From assembly GCA_030373045.1 (NCBI GenBank), contig JAUCPW010000070.1, positions 1 through 57,247 of the forward strand: a stretch of DNA of 57,247 nt, given 5' to 3'. The notes under the pieces are model-generated. The model made no database searches. It was not told the origin of the DNA and worked only from the letters and a program-made list of their open reading frames with translations. Made by a program: the position numbers and the translations under genes. The stretch comes from Candidatus Fermentibacter sp. GTDB taxonomy: Bacteria; Fermentibacterota; Fermentibacteria; Fermentibacterales; Fermentibacteraceae. Of the stretch, positions 7,783 through 15,976 are shown in pieces; position 1 is the stretch's first letter, and each line of letters starts with the position of its first letter.

Positions 7783-8847
7783 CTGGAATCGAGATTCGTA
7801 GACAGGGTCGAAATCCGCGTAGCCTCCGGCAGGGGGGGCGACGGGATCGTCGCCTTCCGGCGCGAGGCCTTCGTGCCCAAGGGCGGCCCGAGCGGAGGCG
7901 ACGGCGGGCGTGGCGGCAGCGTGATACTCGTCGTCCGCAGGTCCCTCTCCACACTGCTCGACTTCAGGGGCGGATCCGTCTTCAAGGCCGCGAGCGGAGC
8001 GCAGGGCGGAGGCAACCGGATGACGGGGCGTGACGGGAGCGACCTCCTGCTGCCAGTTCCGCCGGGCACCGTCGTGACCGACGCAGTGACGGGAGAGCGC
8101 CTGGGCGACCTGGTCGAGGACGGGCAGACACTGATCGTCGCGGAGGGCGGTGTGCCGGGCCGCGGAAACGCACGATTCGCCACGTCCACCAGGCAGACTC
8201 CGAGGTTCGCGACGCCCGGAGGCAGGAGTGTCGAGCGGAAGCTGATCCTGGATCTCAAGCTCATTGCCGACGCAGGGCTGGTCGGGCTCCCCAACGCGGG
8301 CAAGTCCACCCTCCTCTCGGCAGTGTCCAGAGCCAGGCCGAAGATAGGGAACTACCCCTTCACGACCCTCCATCCCTGCCTCGGCGTCGTACGCATGGGG
8401 GAGGGGTTCGACTTCGTGGTCGCGGATCTCCCGGGCCTGGTCGAGGGGGCTTCCGACGGCGCCGGCCTGGGCCTGAGGTTCCTCCGCCATGCCGAGAGAA
8501 CCGCGATCCTGGTGTTCGTGCTCGCTCCGGACCTCGGGGAGACGCCCATGGAGCAGCTCAGGATACTCAGGTCGGAGATGAGGGCCTACGGAGACTCCTG
8601 GAGCGCCAGGGAGATCATCGTCCTTTCAAAGACCGACGTGTTGACCCCGGAGGGAGTCCGGGATAAACTCGAAGGCATGCCGGAAGGCACGATCGCCCTC
8701 AGCGCGGCGACGGGAGAGGGGGTGGCACGGTTCCTGGAGGTCCTGGCCCGGGCGGTGTCGGAGACGAGGAATTCGAGGCTCTCGTCGCCCTGTCCCTCGC
8801 AAGAGGGGTCGGACGGGTCCTGCTCCGAAGGCTGCTCGCCTCCCTGA
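7783..8847 (+). CDS. obg: GTPase Obg/CgtA
   Basis: A 354-residue ribosome-associated GTPase involved in 50S assembly. The glycine-rich Obg fold occupies about 1-160 (FVPKGGPSGGDGGRGG). The G domain has G1 GLPNAGKST at about 168-176 and DLPG at about 215. Conserved family N-terminal sequence (FVDRVEIRVASG) lies upstream of the first GTG at 7873. The only start that includes it is CTG at 7783, preceded by GGGGGGA with suitable spacing. The C terminus is short. The dprA reading frame overlaps its end. Confidence 0.93.
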   Translation: MESRFVDRVEIRVASGRGGDGIVAFRREAFVPKGGPSGGDGGRGGSVILVVRRSLSTLLDFRGGSVFKAASGAQGGGNRMTGRDGSDLLLPVPPGTVVTDAVTGERLGDLVEDGQTLIVAEGGVPGRGNARFATSTRQTPRFATPGGRSVERKLILDLKLIADAGLVGLPNAGKSTLLSAVSRARPKIGNYPFTTLHPCLGVVRMGEGFDFVVADLPGLVEGASDGAGLGLRFLRHAERTAILVFVLAPDLGETPMEQLRILRSEMRAYGDSWSAREIIVLSKTDVLTPEGVRDKLEGMPEGTIALSAATGEGVARFLEVLARAVSETRNSRLSSPCPSQEGSDGSCSEGCSPP

Positions 8848-9794
8848 CCCCTTCCGAAGCACTCGACAGTCTGGGTTCCAGATTCCCCGGAAGCGGCCCC
8901 CCGAAGGAAGCCGTGCTGAAGGCCGCCTCCGCCCTCGAGCGCACCGGCAGCGGCATCGTGCATGCCGGATCTCCAGAGTTCCCCTCCATACTCGACGACA
9001 TCCCCGATCCGCCGGCCATCCTCTTCCTCAGGGGCGACCTCGGCCGTTTCTCCTCGATCCCCTCGGTCGCCGTGATAGGCTCGCGCAGGGCATCCCAGTA
9101 CGGCCTGCGCGCCGCGCGGGCCCTCGCTTCGGGCATCGCGTCTCGGGGGGTGGGGATCGTCAGCGGCATGGCCAGGGGCATCGACGGCGAAGCCCACAGG
9201 GGCTGCCTCGAGGTCGGCGGGTCCACGATTGCGGTTCTCGGCTGCGGCATCGACGTGGTCTATCCGCGTGAACACGCTGGCCTCGCCGAGGAGATCGCCG
9301 CGAACGGCGCCCTCGTGACTGAATTCCCGCCCGGCACCCGGCCCGAGGCCTTCAACTTCCCCAGGAGGAACAGGCTGATAAGCGGATTCTCCAGGGCTCT
9401 GGTCGTCGTCGAGGCCGGCGACAGGAGCGGCACCATGATCACCGTCGACGCCGCGCTCGAGCAGGGCAGGGACGTGTTCGCCGTCCCCGGCGAGATCACC
9501 CGCACCGGCTCCCGGGGCACCAACAGGCTCCTCAGGGAGGGCGCCATGGTCGCGACATGCCCCGGCGACATCCTAGAGTCTCTCGGCATCACAGACGAGC
9601 CGTCCTCCGGAGGGGATCCGCAGGCCTCCTGCGGCGACCCGGTGACTGACGCCCTGACGAGGGGCCCGGCCCACTTCGACGAGCTCGCCGGATCGACGGG
9701 CATGGAGGCTCCCGAACTGCAGGCCCGCCTGCTCATGCTCGAGATGTCGGGCCGGATCGTACGCCGCCCCGGCGGATTCTACACCCTTCCGTAA
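8790..9794 (+). CDS. dprA: DNA-processing protein DprA
   Basis: DprA loads RecA onto incoming single-stranded DNA in transformation. The Rossmann-like core has AVIGSRRASQYG, SGMARGIDGEAH, FNFPRRNRLISG and VVEAGDRSGT in order, and a winged-helix C terminus ends the protein. The first conventional start, GTG at 8913, would give 293 residues and cut into the N-terminal domain. The frame stays open upstream with family-like sequence LSLARGVGR, so CTG at 8790 (334 residues), inside the obg end, is proposed. The family call is firm; the start is uncertain. The linkage to pilus genes that follow may be relevant to DNA uptake. Confidence 0.88.
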   Translation: MSLARGVGRVLLRRLLASLTPSEALDSLGSRFPGSGPPKEAVLKAASALERTGSGIVHAGSPEFPSILDDIPDPPAILFLRGDLGRFSSIPSVAVIGSRRASQYGLRAARALASGIASRGVGIVSGMARGIDGEAHRGCLEVGGSTIAVLGCGIDVVYPREHAGLAEEIAANGALVTEFPPGTRPEAFNFPRRNRLISGFSRALVVVEAGDRSGTMITVDAALEQGRDVFAVPGEITRTGSRGTNRLLREGAMVATCPGDILESLGITDEPSSGGDPQASCGDPVTDALTRGPAHFDELAGSTGMEAPELQARLLMLEMSGRIVRRPGGFYTLP

Positions 9795-9806
9795 AGAGCG
9801 CTTTAC
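9791..9806. repeat. Short hairpin overlapping dprA stop
   Basis: GTAAAG (9791-9796) and CTTTAC (9801-9806) pair around AGCG, at the very end of dprA. There is no T-tract, so termination is uncertain. Confidence 0.4.
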
Positions 9807-9847
9807 ACCCGCGTCGCCCCTGCTGCTCGATACCCCGGATTCCATGA

Positions 9848-9878
9848 CGCAATACATCACGTAGAATTGATTATTGCG
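9848..9878 (+). promoter_or_regulatory. Candidate pilus-operon promoter with flanking operator
   Basis: A -10-like TAGAAT (9862-9867, five of six consensus bases) is flanked by the inverted repeat CGCAATA (9848-9854) and TATTGCG (9872-9878). No convincing -35 is seen, which would suit an activated promoter. It is the only relatively AT-rich stretch before the prepilin operon. Confidence 0.4.
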
Positions 9879-9908
9879 ACACCGCAGGGTGGCAGGTTCC
9901 TTGCTCCC

Positions 9909-11315
9909 ATGCTGGGCATGAACATGAACCCTGACATGAAGGACCCGTTCATCCGCCCGGACGACGATGCGGGCCGCAGGGGGGCCATGCTGGTGCTGGC
10001 CTCCGCGGCGGCGGCGGTGGTGATGCTGTCGGCCCTGCTCCTGCTGGGTTACGTCGGCAGGATGAGGAGCGGGCAGACCGCCCGGGAGAGGGCGGCCCAG
10101 GCCGGTCTCACGAGCGCCGGCGCCGGCGAATGGCTGGCGTGGTCCCTCTCCGGGGGAGGGCTCCAGCCGCGCGATCTGGACGGGACGAGCTTCGAATCGG
10201 GGGGATTCTCGACCCGGATGGATCTCCTGTCGACCGCCCCCGTACCTCCCGCCTCCGTCACGATCGGGGAATTCCCGGCCGGCACCGCTTTCGTCGCGTC
10301 CGACGGCTCCATCAGTCTCCTCACGCCCTCGGGCGATTCGCTGGAAGTGAGGGTCTTCGATCCGTCCGGCCGCGGGTTCGAGCAGCTCCCTCCCGTCTGC
10401 GCCCCCGAGGGATCCGTGATCGCCGGAACGGGCTCCGGATCCGGATACCTCTTCGCGGTGATCACGGCAGGTCCCGAGCTTTCGGTGCTCTTCACCGCAC
10501 GCGACGGTTCGGTGACGAGATGCGCAGCCCCGGCCCCGGGATCCGCCTGGACGGCCGCCGAGGCAGGGCTCCTCGACGGGATGCCTGCGGTCGTGATCTA
10601 CCGGGCCGACGGCCCCTTCACAGCCATACTCCGCAACGGCTCCCTGCTCACCGGCGGCTCCGCCCTCGAAGCAGCCCTCGGGCTCGATTGCGCCGGAACG
10701 CCGGTGCAAGCGGGGGAGGGCCCCTACTCCATCGTGCGCTGCGATGCGGACATGGACGGCGCTGACGACCTGGCGGCCGTCTCCTCCTCGAGGATAACCT
10801 GCTTCACCGCCTCGGGAACGGTATTCTCCGACTCGGTCCCCGGGGCCTCTCCCGCGGCATGGGGCTTCAGCAGGGTTTCGTCGGGATTCGTCGTATGCTG
10901 GGAAGGCGCCTCCGGACGCACATGGAGGCGCCTGGGCTGGTCCGGCTTCCAGAGCCTCGATCCCGTGGCCGCCCTGTCGGGACCCCGCTGGACCGGTCTC
11001 CTCCATGAGGACTGCAACTGTGTGGCGGGTGACGCGGGCGGTCTCCGCATCGCATCCTGCGCGAGCGGCGAATCGATGCTGCTCGCGGAAGGCAGGCCCG
11101 TCTTCGCAGACATCGACGGCGGCCCGCCCGACGCGGTCATCTGGAACGGCAGCTCGCTGTCCGTCGTGCTCGACCCCGTGGAAGGCGAGGGTACGGGCTC
11201 GCTGTGGAGGCTCTCCACTCTGGAGGAGCAGGGCAGCACGAGGATCGACACGCTGTTCGTCCCCGTCTACATGGACGGCAGCGGAGCCCTCTCGGTGAGG
11301 ACCGGCGGCGCATGA
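9909..11315 (+). CDS. PilX-like exported protein with FG-GAP-like motifs
   Basis: A 468-residue protein from the ATG at 9909. The N terminus has RRGAMLVLAS followed by one hydrophobic helix, resembling the N-terminal helix of PilX-type minor pilins but without a clear prepilin peptidase site. The remainder is a beta-rich exoprotein. It contains DADMDGADDLAAV and DIDGGPPDAVIW, calcium-loop-like motifs of the FG-GAP/VCBS kind. It is first of seven same-strand genes of a pilus-like cluster and overlaps the next as ATGA. The open frame extends upstream to TTG 9867, but that codon overlaps the predicted -10. Function is unknown. Confidence 0.65.
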   Translation: MLGMNMNPDMKDPFIRPDDDAGRRGAMLVLASAAAAVVMLSALLLLGYVGRMRSGQTARERAAQAGLTSAGAGEWLAWSLSGGGLQPRDLDGTSFESGGFSTRMDLLSTAPVPPASVTIGEFPAGTAFVASDGSISLLTPSGDSLEVRVFDPSGRGFEQLPPVCAPEGSVIAGTGSGSGYLFAVITAGPELSVLFTARDGSVTRCAAPAPGSAWTAAEAGLLDGMPAVVIYRADGPFTAILRNGSLLTGGSALEAALGLDCAGTPVQAGEGPYSIVRCDADMDGADDLAAVSSSRITCFTASGTVFSDSVPGASPAAWGFSRVSSGFVVCWEGASGRTWRRLGWSGFQSLDPVAALSGPRWTGLLHEDCNCVAGDAGGLRIASCASGESMLLAEGRPVFADIDGGPPDAVIWNGSSLSVVLDPVEGEGTGSLWRLSTLEEQGSTRIDTLFVPVYMDGSGALSVRTGGA

Positions 11316-11692
11316 CGGACTCCCGGGCCGGCTATTCCCTGATCGAGACCGTCCTGGCCTCCGCCATCCTGATCGTCGTGACGGGGGCGCTCGCCGTGTC
11401 CGTGAAGGCGTTTTCGGACGGCCAGGAGTCGGTATCCTGCAGGGCTTCCTCGCTCGTCATCGCGGCCGACGAGATGGCGGACGCCGAATCGGGGCCCGGT
11501 TCCGTGGCTCCGGGCAGCCGGACGGTCGAAGTGGACGGAAGGGAATACTCGATAGACACAAGGCTCGTATCGGAGGATTCGGGCGGTTCCTTCATCGATC
11601 TGACAGTCATCGTGACGGTGACCGGTCCCTCGGGAGGACCCGTCACCCTCGAGAGGCGTTTCGTGGAATCGAAAGGAGCGGAATGGAGATGA
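11312..11692 (+). CDS. Prepilin-like protein (PilV/GspI type)
   Basis: A 126-residue protein with a class III signal: RAG followed by YSLIE, giving a predicted cleavage after Gly7 and the conserved Glu at mature position 5. A 20-residue hydrophobic helix and a short beta-rich head with two cysteines follow. It should be processed by prepilin peptidase and incorporated as a minor pilin or pseudopilin. The ATG overlaps the preceding stop (ATGA) and its end overlaps the next pilin gene. Confidence 0.8.
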   Translation: MTDSRAGYSLIETVLASAILIVVTGALAVSVKAFSDGQESVSCRASSLVIAADEMADAESGPGSVAPGSRTVEVDGREYSIDTRLVSEDSGGSFIDLTVIVTVTGPSGGPVTLERRFVESKGAEWR

Positions 11693-12057
11693 GGAGTCCC
11701 TGCGGAGCGAGGGGCGGTTTCACGCTGGTCGAGGTGCTCATAGCCAGCCTGATCCTCGCCGTCCTCGTGGTGGGCATCGGCTCTTTCTTCGGGCACATCA
11801 TCACTCAGTCCGTCATCATGGACGACAAGACGCAGGCCCTCGAGATAGCCCGCATGGGCATCGAGGAGATGCGCTCGGTGAGCATGGACACCGTGGCCGA
11901 CGGCTCCATCGGCCCCGAGGTGACGGACAAGTTCTCGAAGTACGTGATCGTCAGCTCTCCATTCCCCTTGCTCTCGAACGCAAGGCTCGTCCAGTGCCTG
12001 GTGGTGTGGACCGGGGCCAACGGCCCCGACTCCCTCTCACTCAGCACCGTCTTCTAG
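11683..12057 (+). CDS. Prepilin-like protein (PilV type)
   Basis: A 124-residue type IV prepilin with ARGG then FTLVEVLIASL: Gly at -1, Phe at +1 and Glu at +5. The helix continues to about residue 40, followed by a small head. The start could be ATG 11683 or, two codons later, 11689, which forms ATGA with the upstream stop; AGGAG lies just before both. It is most likely a minor pilin of the assembly-priming complex, by analogy with PilV/PilW/PilX operons. Confidence 0.8.
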   Translation: MEMRSPCGARGGFTLVEVLIASLILAVLVVGIGSFFGHIITQSVIMDDKTQALEIARMGIEEMRSVSMDTVADGSIGPEVTDKFSKYVIVSSPFPLLSNARLVQCLVVWTGANGPDSLSLSTVF

Positions 12058-12068
12058 GGGTGGTCGGG

Positions 12069-15000
12069 ATGAAAGCAAACGAGACCAGGAGAGGCATGAG
12101 CCTCGTCGAGGTGACCATCGTGATCGTGGTCCTCGGCGTGATCATGGCCGGCGTCTTCATGATGTTCATCAGCGGCACCGAGCACTTCGAGTTCGCCCGC
12201 CAGCAGAACGAGCTGGACATGGACGCGAGGATGATCCTGGACAGGGTGTCCAACGAGATCATCTGGGCGGGCTACATGCCCGTCGGTGGATGGGACAACG
12301 ACGAGTGGCACCCCATCACCAAGGCCACCCCGGACTCGATGTCCTTCTACGCGGACCTGGACGAGTCCGCCTCGCTCGAGCCCACCGACTACAGGCACAT
12401 CACCCGGATCAACGACCAGGTGAGGATCACCGACGAGGGGAGCAGGACCCAGAACGTCGGAAACGACGTCACCTCGCTCCAGTACGTCTACCTGGACGAG
12501 GGGGGCAGCCAGATCCCGTTCCCCATCGACTCCACCTCCAGGGACATGATCCGGCACGTCAGGATCACGCTGATCCTCACGTCCATCCACGGCGACAACG
12601 TGCTCCAGACCATCCTGCACACCTCGGTCTCCCCCCGGAACCTCGGGGTGAACCACAACATCGATCCGATGTTCTGGCCCCCCGAGCCCATGAGGGGCCT
12701 CATCGTCCTCAACGTCGGCGGTGACAGCCTGAATCCCGCCCCCACCGTCGACGAGGACGAGTTCAGCACGAGGCTGCAGTACTGGGGATACACGGTGCGC
12801 GAACTGACCGACGACCAGCTCATCGGCTACGACTACACCGAGGTCGACGCCCTGATCCTCAGGCACATCCCCGGCGGATCGCACTACAACGGCGCCTATC
12901 CGACGTTCTTCGCCGACCTGCCCGTGCCGACAATCACCCTGTCGGCCCAGGACGCGGTGGACCTCTTCGCGATGGGCACATCCTACGGCGAGATACAGAA
13001 CGACCAGATGACCGTCGTGAAGTTCGGCCCCCCGGCACATTTCACCGGCACGTTCGACGTGTACGAGGCGATGACCAACGGGTACCAGTCCGTGCTCACC
13101 GGCATGACCCCGGTGCTCGGCGACACCCTCTACCTGAATCCGGGAACGTTCTCCGACTCCTCGGGCGTATACGCCACCAACCTCGAACTCGTGCCCGACA
13201 GCCTGCGCCGCGTACACTTCAGCGCGTGGCAGAGCCGAAGCTACACCGAGCGCGGGTGGGAGGTGTTCTTCAACATCGTGAAGTGGCTCGCGATGGACGA
13301 GGAGGGCTACCTCGGCACGCCCATCACCACGCTCGAGGACTTCGAGGGCCCGCAGGCCACGGCCCAGGACATCATCGTCTGGAGCGACGACATCGTCCCC
13401 GGCGCGGGAACCGACACGACGCAGATTTTCATCGACCAGTTCACGGGAGGCTATGCCTCGAACTGGATCATGGCGCCCCTCGGGGGCGGCAGGATCGACA
13501 TCTACAACAACTCCCTCCGGATGGACAGGTCCGCCGCCGGGGCCGAAACAAGGAACCTCGCCTCGCTGGGTCTCGACCTCTCTGCATTCGACGAGTACGC
13601 AGACGAACTGAGGCTCACCTACCGGTCCTACAGCGGGGAGGGCGCCGCAGACTCCGCCGACGGCGTGTTCTTCAACGACTTCACCGCTACTCAGCTGGCA
13701 TCCGTAGACTTCGAGTCCGGCATCCCCGCGAGCGTCACCTTCTCGGGCACCGGAGGCAGGTACAGGTACCTGAACACAGCGGGCTGGGGAGGCAACGGCT
13801 ACTTCGTCACGATGGATGCCAACGTTGATTACACAGCCGGCTCCGAGCGCATGAGGTTGTCCTTCCCGACCGCGGGCGTCTCCGCGGGCGACGCCATCGT
13901 GATCTCCTACAGGTTCCACGATCATTCGGACGGATCCGACGCCGGGGGGGCCCCGGGCTGGAACGCGGACTTCGTCGCTTGGAACTCCAGCGGGGCCTAC
14001 ATCCCTCCGACCCTCCTCTACTACCTCAACCCCGGCGGTTTCGACAACTCCACATGGTACACCAGGAACGCCGCGTTCGCGGCGCCGGCGGTCGTACCCG
14101 ATCCGCTCTACGTGGCATTCGGCTGGTATGGCAGCAGAAGGGCCACCGCCATCAATGCCAACGACGGCATCTCGCTCGATGACATCACCGTCACCGCATA
14201 CGGCGACAGCACGTACTCCCCGATCGGGACCTGCGCGGGGTCGGCCTCCTGGGCGTCGACTTCCATCGACCTCGACCAGGCGGCCAGGGACAACTCCTAT
14301 CCGTTCGCTGCAAACTACAGGGTCCTTCTCAGCCAGTCCGGCTCCGGCACCATGCCGGGATCGGGCGGCCGCCTGTGGGACGACGTCGAGGTGACGGTCC
14401 TGAGGCCGGGCACCGTCGCCGACGGCTGGCGCCACGGCCGCATGGCCATGAACAGGGTCGACGACTGGAACTTCAAGAACATCATCCCGGCCTTCGCCGA
14501 CTCGTGGGTGAGCCAGACCTCCTCCGGCAGCAACTACAGCAACAACTCCTACTGCTTCTTGCAGAGCCCCTCGATATCGGTGCCCGACTGGATCGACGCT
14601 CCCGTGTTCGAGTTCAGCCACAGGATGCTGGCCGAAGCCGGCAACGGCGACGACGGCGGGTACGTCCAGATATCCGTCGACGGAGGGGTCTGGACCACCC
14701 TGACCGCCTCGTCTGGGCTGCTCTACAACTACACTTCCACCGCGAACTTCCCAGGCGGATCAGGGATTCGCATCTTCGGCGGCACTGACATCAACAGCCC
14801 CCGGATAGAGAGGGTGGCCCTCGACGCCTACAAGGGGCACACCGTGAGGTTCAGGTTCGTGTTCGGCTCCGACGGCTCCACCACGAACACGGGATGGCTC
14901 ATCGACAACTTCCTGGTCCACGGCCAGGCCGTGGGCTACCAGATCTCCTCCATCCAGTTCCAGGCCCAGACCGTGCCCGCCGCCTGGAACTACCTGTGCG

Positions 15001-15965
15001 ACGTGTACATGTCCTCGGGCACCGACAGCTCCTTCGCATCGGCGGGCGAATGGGACAAGGCCGCGATGGTCCAGGTGGGCTCCGCCGTGCCCTTCACCGT
15101 TGGCACCGGGGGATGGAACACACTGGCGCTCGAGAACCCGTTCGTGCTGTCCCCCGGTGAGAACCTCTACCTGAAGATCGAACAGCTCGACGCCGGCTGG
15201 ACCGCGAGCGAGATAGACTGGCTCTGCAGCACGGGCGGAGAGATCAGGTGCCGCCAGGCCGAGAGCGACCTTGTCGACCCGATCCTGCTGCTGCTCTACA
15301 ACAACAGGCCCAACATCAGGCTGGTGACCACCGACGGCGAGCTGGTGGTCGAGGGCGGCACCAATCCGGACGCCTCCGTGCCGCTCAACAACGGCAGCTC
15401 GTTCAACGACTGCGAGATGATCTTCACCCCGTCGGAGATGGGCACCGAGGGCAGCGCCGGGGCGTGGACTCACGGCGGGGATCTCGACGACTGGGAGATA
15501 GGCACCCCGGTCGTGCTGAGCGTCGATCCGCCCCTGACGTCGGAGAACGGGACGTCGATCGCGGGCACGGACCTGACGGACGACGGCTTCTACAGCCCGG
15601 GCGAATGGGCCTGGTTCCTCTCGCCCCCCTACCCGATGCCCGACGAGGCCGCCTACGACAGTGTGGCGGTGCAGGTGTTCAAGTGCCTGCAGAACGCCCC
15701 CAACGACGACGCGTTCATCCAGATGGCGTTCACCGACACCGAGGTCCCGCCCGATTCTGCATCCTCGGAATGGGTCACCGTGCGTTCGTACTACGGCGTT
15801 GGAGAGGAGATATGGGACTACGAGGCAATCGACCTCACGACGCAGTTCGATGCCGCATGGACCCTGGGCAGGGCATTCTTCTTCATAAGGTTCATGGAGT
15901 CCTCCGGCCCGTTCGGCGAACGCGGCGGGTGGAACCTCGACAACATCCAGTTCTTCGCAAGGTAG
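12069..15965 (+). CDS. Giant PilW-like prepilin with modular exoprotein
   Basis: A 1298-residue protein. Residues 1-205 are PilW-like: TRRG then MSLVE (Gly -1, Glu +5), a hydrophobic helix, and the MDARMILDRVSNEI segment typical of PilW/PilJ minor pilins, which normally stop near here. Residues of about 208-415 form an alpha/beta domain (MRGLIVLNVGGD start). About 415-1298 hold several beta-rich modules with Gly/Asp/Trp-rich repeats that look like carbohydrate-binding or MAM-type jelly rolls, including WLIDNFLVHG and WNLDNIQFF module ends. Start ATG 12069 follows the previous gene by 11 bases. A pilus-tip adhesin is inferred, not shown. Confidence 0.8.
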   Translation: MKANETRRGMSLVEVTIVIVVLGVIMAGVFMMFISGTEHFEFARQQNELDMDARMILDRVSNEIIWAGYMPVGGWDNDEWHPITKATPDSMSFYADLDESASLEPTDYRHITRINDQVRITDEGSRTQNVGNDVTSLQYVYLDEGGSQIPFPIDSTSRDMIRHVRITLILTSIHGDNVLQTILHTSVSPRNLGVNHNIDPMFWPPEPMRGLIVLNVGGDSLNPAPTVDEDEFSTRLQYWGYTVRELTDDQLIGYDYTEVDALILRHIPGGSHYNGAYPTFFADLPVPTITLSAQDAVDLFAMGTSYGEIQNDQMTVVKFGPPAHFTGTFDVYEAMTNGYQSVLTGMTPVLGDTLYLNPGTFSDSSGVYATNLELVPDSLRRVHFSAWQSRSYTERGWEVFFNIVKWLAMDEEGYLGTPITTLEDFEGPQATAQDIIVWSDDIVPGAGTDTTQIFIDQFTGGYASNWIMAPLGGGRIDIYNNSLRMDRSAAGAETRNLASLGLDLSAFDEYADELRLTYRSYSGEGAADSADGVFFNDFTATQLASVDFESGIPASVTFSGTGGRYRYLNTAGWGGNGYFVTMDANVDYTAGSERMRLSFPTAGVSAGDAIVISYRFHDHSDGSDAGGAPGWNADFVAWNSSGAYIPPTLLYYLNPGGFDNSTWYTRNAAFAAPAVVPDPLYVAFGWYGSRRATAINANDGISLDDITVTAYGDSTYSPIGTCAGSASWASTSIDLDQAARDNSYPFAANYRVLLSQSGSGTMPGSGGRLWDDVEVTVLRPGTVADGWRHGRMAMNRVDDWNFKNIIPAFADSWVSQTSSGSNYSNNSYCFLQSPSISVPDWIDAPVFEFSHRMLAEAGNGDDGGYVQISVDGGVWTTLTASSGLLYNYTSTANFPGGSGIRIFGGTDINSPRIERVALDAYKGHTVRFRFVFGSDGSTTNTGWLIDNFLVHGQAVGYQISSIQFQAQTVPAAWNYLCDVYMSSGTDSSFASAGEWDKAAMVQVGSAVPFTVGTGGWNTLALENPFVLSPGENLYLKIEQLDAGWTASEIDWLCSTGGEIRCRQAESDLVDPILLLLYNNRPNIRLVTTDGELVVEGGTNPDASVPLNNGSSFNDCEMIFTPSEMGTEGSAGAWTHGGDLDDWEIGTPVVLSVDPPLTSENGTSIAGTDLTDDGFYSPGEWAWFLSPPYPMPDEAAYDSVAVQVFKCLQNAPNDDAFIQMAFTDTEVPPDSASSEWVTVRSYYGVGEEIWDYEAIDLTTQFDAAWTLGRAFFFIRFMESSGPFGERGGWNLDNIQFFAR

Positions 15966-15976
15966 GAGGCACGGCG

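Noticed and set aside
7721-7801. 26-codon open frame between the TPR gene and obg as a leader peptide
   Set aside because: It has no ribosome site and no regulatory context; it overlaps the hairpin and the obg start.
12054-14621. 855-codon open frame on the - strand within the giant prepilin gene
   Set aside because: GC-rich codon bias keeps opposite frames open. The product is His/Val/Gly-rich without domains, while the + strand has a clear prepilin start and ribosome site.
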